A stretch of 64,000 bases of DNA from Bacteroidota bacterium (GTDB taxonomy: Bacteria > Bacteroidota > Bacteroidia > Flavobacteriales > Flavobacteriaceae), in NCBI GenBank assembly GCA_018267095.1, contig JAFDZC010000012.1, positions 1 through 64,000 of the forward strand. The letters run 5' to 3'. The notes beneath the pieces are model-generated. The model was not told where the DNA came from and did no database searches. It saw nothing but the letters and a program-made list of their open reading frames with translations. A program made the position numbers and the translations under genes. Below are positions 61,347 to 64,000 of this stretch, in pieces. Numbering within the stretch: position 1 is the stretch's first letter; every line of letters starts with the position of its first letter.

Positions 61347-63725
61347 ATGGACACCAACCAATGTTTCCACTGCGGGTTGGATGTGGTTGAATCAGACACA
61401 ATTCATTTTGACAGCAAGACTTTTTGTTGCGCAGGATGCAAAACTGTGTATGAAATTTTCAGTTCCAACGGCATGGACTGTTACTACGATTTTCAACAAT
61501 CGCCCGGCGCCACACCCCAAGAAATAAAAGGTAAATACGACTTTTTAGACAACCCCGAAATCGCTGAAAAGCTTCTAGAGTTTAACGAGTCAGAAACATC
61601 CATTGTATCGCTGTATATTCCGCATATTCACTGTAGTTCGTGTATTTGGGTACTCGAAAATCTACAACGACTTCAGAGCGGAATTACCCAATCGCAGGTA
61701 AATTTTCCGCAAAAGAAGGTACGCATCACCTACAAACCCAATTTGGTTTCGCTCAAAGAAATGGTTTTGTTGCTGAGTTCGATTGGCTACGAACCTTATA
61801 TCAGTTTAGAGCAATACGAATCGGGCCAGCACAAAGTCGATCGAAGCCTTACCTATAAATTAGGTGTAGCATTTTTCTGCTTTGGCAATATTATGTTGTT
61901 GTCGTTTCCGGAATATTTTGAAGTGAGTGAATTTTGGCTTGATCAATACAAAGGATTCTTCAGATGGCTGATATTCGCTTTGGCGTTGCCGAGCTTTTTG
62001 TATTCGGCCAGCGGATATTACCAAGTGGCCTACAAAAGCATGCGCGCCGGATTGCTCAATATTGAAATTCCGATTGCGCTGGGCATCATTGTGATGTTTG
62101 TGCGCAGTTCGGTCGATATGCTCATGAACTACGGACCGGGCTTTTTTGACAGCATGACTGGACTCGTATTTTTTATGTTGCTGGGCAAAACTTTTCAGAC
62201 CAAAACCTACAGCTTTTTGAGTTTTGAGCGCGATTTTAAATCGTATTTCCCGATTGCCGTTTCACGCATCCGCGGAAATCTCGAAGAAAACGTTGCGGTC
62301 TACGACATTGTCAAAGGCGACCGCTTGCTCATTCGCAACCAAGAACTCATTCCGGTGGATGGAATTCTCATCTCGGCCCATGCAGAAATCGACTACAGTT
62401 TTGTAAGCGGCGAGGCTAATCCGGTGTTCAAACAATCCGGCGATAAAGTATATGCGGGCGGAAAACAAGTAGGCCAAGTCATTGAAATGGAAGTCTTGCA
62501 CAGCGTTTCGCAGAGTTATCTCACGCAACTTTGGAGCAACGATGTCTTTCAGAAAAAAGTCACCCAAAAACACAAAAGTATCACCGATACGGTGAGCCGT
62601 TATTTTACGCCGGCTTTGCTTTTGATCTCTTTTATGGGATTCGGTATTTGGATTCCGAGCAATACCAACACTGCATTTAATGTATTCACGGCAGTGCTCA
62701 TTGTGGCTTGTCCGTGTGCGCTGGCGCTGACGGCTCCGTTTACATTGGGCAATATGTTGCGCATTTTGGGCAATCAAAAATTCTATCTCAAAAACGCTAC
62801 GGTCATTGAGCAATTGGCCCAGACCGATACGATTGTTTTTGACAAAACCGGAACCATCACGACCAATGCCGGAGCTGCAATTACTTATCAAGGCGAAGCT
62901 CTGTCAGAAGAACAGACTTTGGCTTTGAAAAATATACTGCGCGCGTCGAACCATCCGCTGAGCAGAATGCTCTACAACCATTTGCCAACGGCAACACGGA
63001 TGAGTGTTGCTTTGTTTGAAGAAATTCCCGGGAAAGGTATTGCCGCCAATGTTCAAGGAATGAATTTCAAAGTTGGATCAGCATCGTTTACCGGAAGCAC
63101 CGTGACTTCAGAGTTGCATCAGACCGCGGTGCACATTCAAATTGACGATACTTATAAAGGTAAGTTTGTTTTTAATAATCAATATCGTCACGGTTTGAGT
63201 GAATTGTTTGAAAAACTCAGTCAGAAATATACGCTCAAAGTTTTATCGGGTGACAACGAAGGCGAACGCGATGTTTTGCAAAAAATCTTGCCTGCAGGAA
63301 CCGAACTGGTTTTTAATCAAACACCGGAACAAAAACTCGAATTTGTGAAGAACCTTCAAAGTCAAGGCGCCAAAGTGATGATGGTCGGTGATGGACTCAA
63401 CGACGCCGGCGCACTGGCCCAAAGTAATGTAGGCGTTGCCATTGCTGAAAATGTCAATGTATTCTCGCCGGCGTGTGATGCTATTCTCGATGCGAGTCAA
63501 TTTGAAAAACTGTGGTATTTCTTGAAATTATCACACGGATCGATGCGCACCATCATCATGAGTTTTGGATTGTCCTTACTATATAATGTAGTAGGCTTGT
63601 CTTTTGCCTTAACCGGAAATCTCGAGCCTTTGGTAGCGGCCATCATTATGCCGCTGAGCACCATTACCATCGTGAGTTTTGTAACGATGATGACCAACTT
63701 TTATGCGCGATTTACGCGAAAATAA
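61347..63725 (+). CDS. ccoI: CcoI/FixI-type copper P-type ATPase
   Basis: 792-residue heavy-metal P1B ATPase that supplies copper during cbb3-oxidase assembly. The N-terminus has cysteine clusters (CFHCG at 6-9; CCAGC near 27) and a metal-binding domain with HCSSC (Cys96, Cys99). Eight membrane helices include the transport-site CPC (455-457, VACPCALALTAPF). The phosphorylated Asp499 lies in FDKTGTIT, and MVGDGLNDAGAL completes the hydrolase. ccoS and the start of ccoN follow, which fixes the identity. Confidence 0.93.
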   Translation: MDTNQCFHCGLDVVESDTIHFDSKTFCCAGCKTVYEIFSSNGMDCYYDFQQSPGATPQEIKGKYDFLDNPEIAEKLLEFNESETSIVSLYIPHIHCSSCIWVLENLQRLQSGITQSQVNFPQKKVRITYKPNLVSLKEMVLLLSSIGYEPYISLEQYESGQHKVDRSLTYKLGVAFFCFGNIMLLSFPEYFEVSEFWLDQYKGFFRWLIFALALPSFLYSASGYYQVAYKSMRAGLLNIEIPIALGIIVMFVRSSVDMLMNYGPGFFDSMTGLVFFMLLGKTFQTKTYSFLSFERDFKSYFPIAVSRIRGNLEENVAVYDIVKGDRLLIRNQELIPVDGILISAHAEIDYSFVSGEANPVFKQSGDKVYAGGKQVGQVIEMEVLHSVSQSYLTQLWSNDVFQKKVTQKHKSITDTVSRYFTPALLLISFMGFGIWIPSNTNTAFNVFTAVLIVACPCALALTAPFTLGNMLRILGNQKFYLKNATVIEQLAQTDTIVFDKTGTITTNAGAAITYQGEALSEEQTLALKNILRASNHPLSRMLYNHLPTATRMSVALFEEIPGKGIAANVQGMNFKVGSASFTGSTVTSELHQTAVHIQIDDTYKGKFVFNNQYRHGLSELFEKLSQKYTLKVLSGDNEGERDVLQKILPAGTELVFNQTPEQKLEFVKNLQSQGAKVMMVGDGLNDAGALAQSNVGVAIAENVNVFSPACDAILDASQFEKLWYFLKLSHGSMRTIIMSFGLSLLYNVVGLSFALTGNLEPLVAAIIMPLSTITIVSFVTMMTNFYARFTRK

Positions 63726-63731
63726 CCCAGC

Positions 63732-63745
63732 ATGACAAAAGTCAT
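63732..63745. promoter_or_regulatory. Crp/Fnr-type operator, site 2
   Basis: ATGACAAAAGTCAT, a perfect ATGAC-N4-GTCAT palindrome nearly identical to site 1. Its centre is about 30 bases before the -7 box at 63768-63775, the same offset as at ccoI. Confidence 0.7.
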
Positions 63746-63767
63746 GTTTTAAGAAAATAGTCAGAAG

Positions 63768-63775
63768 TAATTTTG
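63768..63775 (+). promoter_or_regulatory. -7 box TAATTTTG of ccoS-ccoN
   Basis: Perfect TAnnTTTG match 17 bases before the ccoS ATG. No -33 element is needed if the upstream palindrome positions an activator near -41. Confidence 0.55.
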
Positions 63776-63792
63776 AAAAGACAATTTTAGGT

Positions 63793-63981
63793 ATGAGTGT
63801 CATTTATTTATTAATCTCCATCAGTATCGCAGTAGCCATTGGCTTCTTTATCGCTTTTGTGCGTGCGGTGAAAACCGGGCAGTACGACGACGATTATACA
63901 CCGTCGGTCAGAATGCTCTTTGAAGACGAACTTCTCACAGATAAACCAAAAACAATAAAAACAGACGAAAAATCAATGTAA
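63793..63981 (+). CDS. ccoS: cbb3 oxidase assembly protein CcoS
   Basis: 62 residues with one N-terminal membrane helix (about 3-25) and a short acidic tail containing GQYDDDYTPSVRMLFEDE, the usual CcoS pattern. Required for cofactor insertion into cbb3 oxidase. Two bases separate its stop from the next start. Confidence 0.92.
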   Translation: MSVIYLLISISIAVAIGFFIAFVRAVKTGQYDDDYTPSVRMLFEDELLTDKPKTIKTDEKSM

Positions 63982-63983
63982 TT

Positions 63984-64000
63984 ATGGAAGTGCAACAATT
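63984..64000 (+). CDS. ccoN: start of cbb3 oxidase subunit CcoN, cut by the window
   Basis: ATG followed by codons for Glu-Val-Gln-Gln, then the window ends. The position right after ccoS and the family-typical MEVQQ opening of Bacteroidota CcoN(O) proteins support the call; the rest is outside the window. Confidence 0.7.

Overview
The window reads as a chromosomal segment of a Gram-negative member of the Bacteroidota, most likely a Flavobacterium-like member of the Flavobacteriaceae. The grounds are T9SS type A sorting tails, CarboxypepD_reg/TonB-dependent receptor architecture, 2TM-domain histidine kinases with a LytTR regulator, a cbb3-oxidase assembly locus, and many -7 boxes of the Bacteroidota form TAnnTTTG just upstream of start codons on both strands. 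Nearly all DNA is coding. The only gaps above 300 bases that hold gene-free DNA (1257-1845, 5221-5586, 37404-37733) are largely occupied by one repeat family.

Layout. 1-13 kb: a lone tyrosine recombinase, pyrD, a SatD/DUF3307 pair, an HMG-CoA-lyase-type enzyme, guaB, a UvrD/PcrA helicase, a YciO-type protein and an OmpA lipoprotein. 13-21.5 kb: a family 2 glycosyltransferase, a small PD-(D/E)XK-like protein back to back with holA, then two secreted-protein units (a T9SS protein coupled to a 970-residue beta-helix protein, and an SBBP-repeat T9SS protein). 21.6-31.4 kb: ettA, a hybrid histidine kinase with TPRs, an RhlE-like helicase, two histidine-degradation genes (hutG, hutI) around a coiled-coil protein, and corA. 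32-38.5 kb: a TonB-dependent receptor, a TPR-like exported protein and a 2TM histidine kinase / 2TM / 2TM / LytTR signalling group. 38.5-41.7 kb: heme A synthase, CCA-adding-type nucleotidyltransferase and TsaC. 41.8-50.1 kb: one long + strand operon for pseudaminic acid (pseB, pseC, pseF, a double-GNAT protein, pseI) followed by an Fe(II)/2OG-type oxygenase and two glycosyltransferase-like proteins. 50.1-56.6 kb: lipid A/LPS core genes (two membrane alkaline-phosphatase-fold enzymes, a Kdo-kinase-like protein and a GT9-GT2 fusion). 56.6-60.6 kb: dapD, ruvX, def, a DUF5606 protein and mazG. 61-64 kb: a Crp/Fnr regulator divergent from ccoI-ccoS-ccoN.

How the parts fit. The pse operon makes a nonulosonic acid, and its tail genes are placed to modify and transfer it; the adjoining LPS block supplies the acceptor chemistry. 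The pse route has a hole: I see no PseG hydrolase, while the acetyltransferase gene carries a second GNAT domain. At the right end a palindrome of the form ATGA-N6-TCAT sits upstream of both ccoI and ccoS at nearly the same distance from a -7 box, and inside the core promoter of the Crp/Fnr gene itself, which suggests a small regulon with autoregulation.

The most unexplained structure is a bipartite intergenic repeat: a 101-base arm and a 62-base arm of constant length with complementary inner and outer ends. It is present as three pairs and one solo arm, one pair lying beside the recombinase and one splitting the kinase genes from their likely response regulator.
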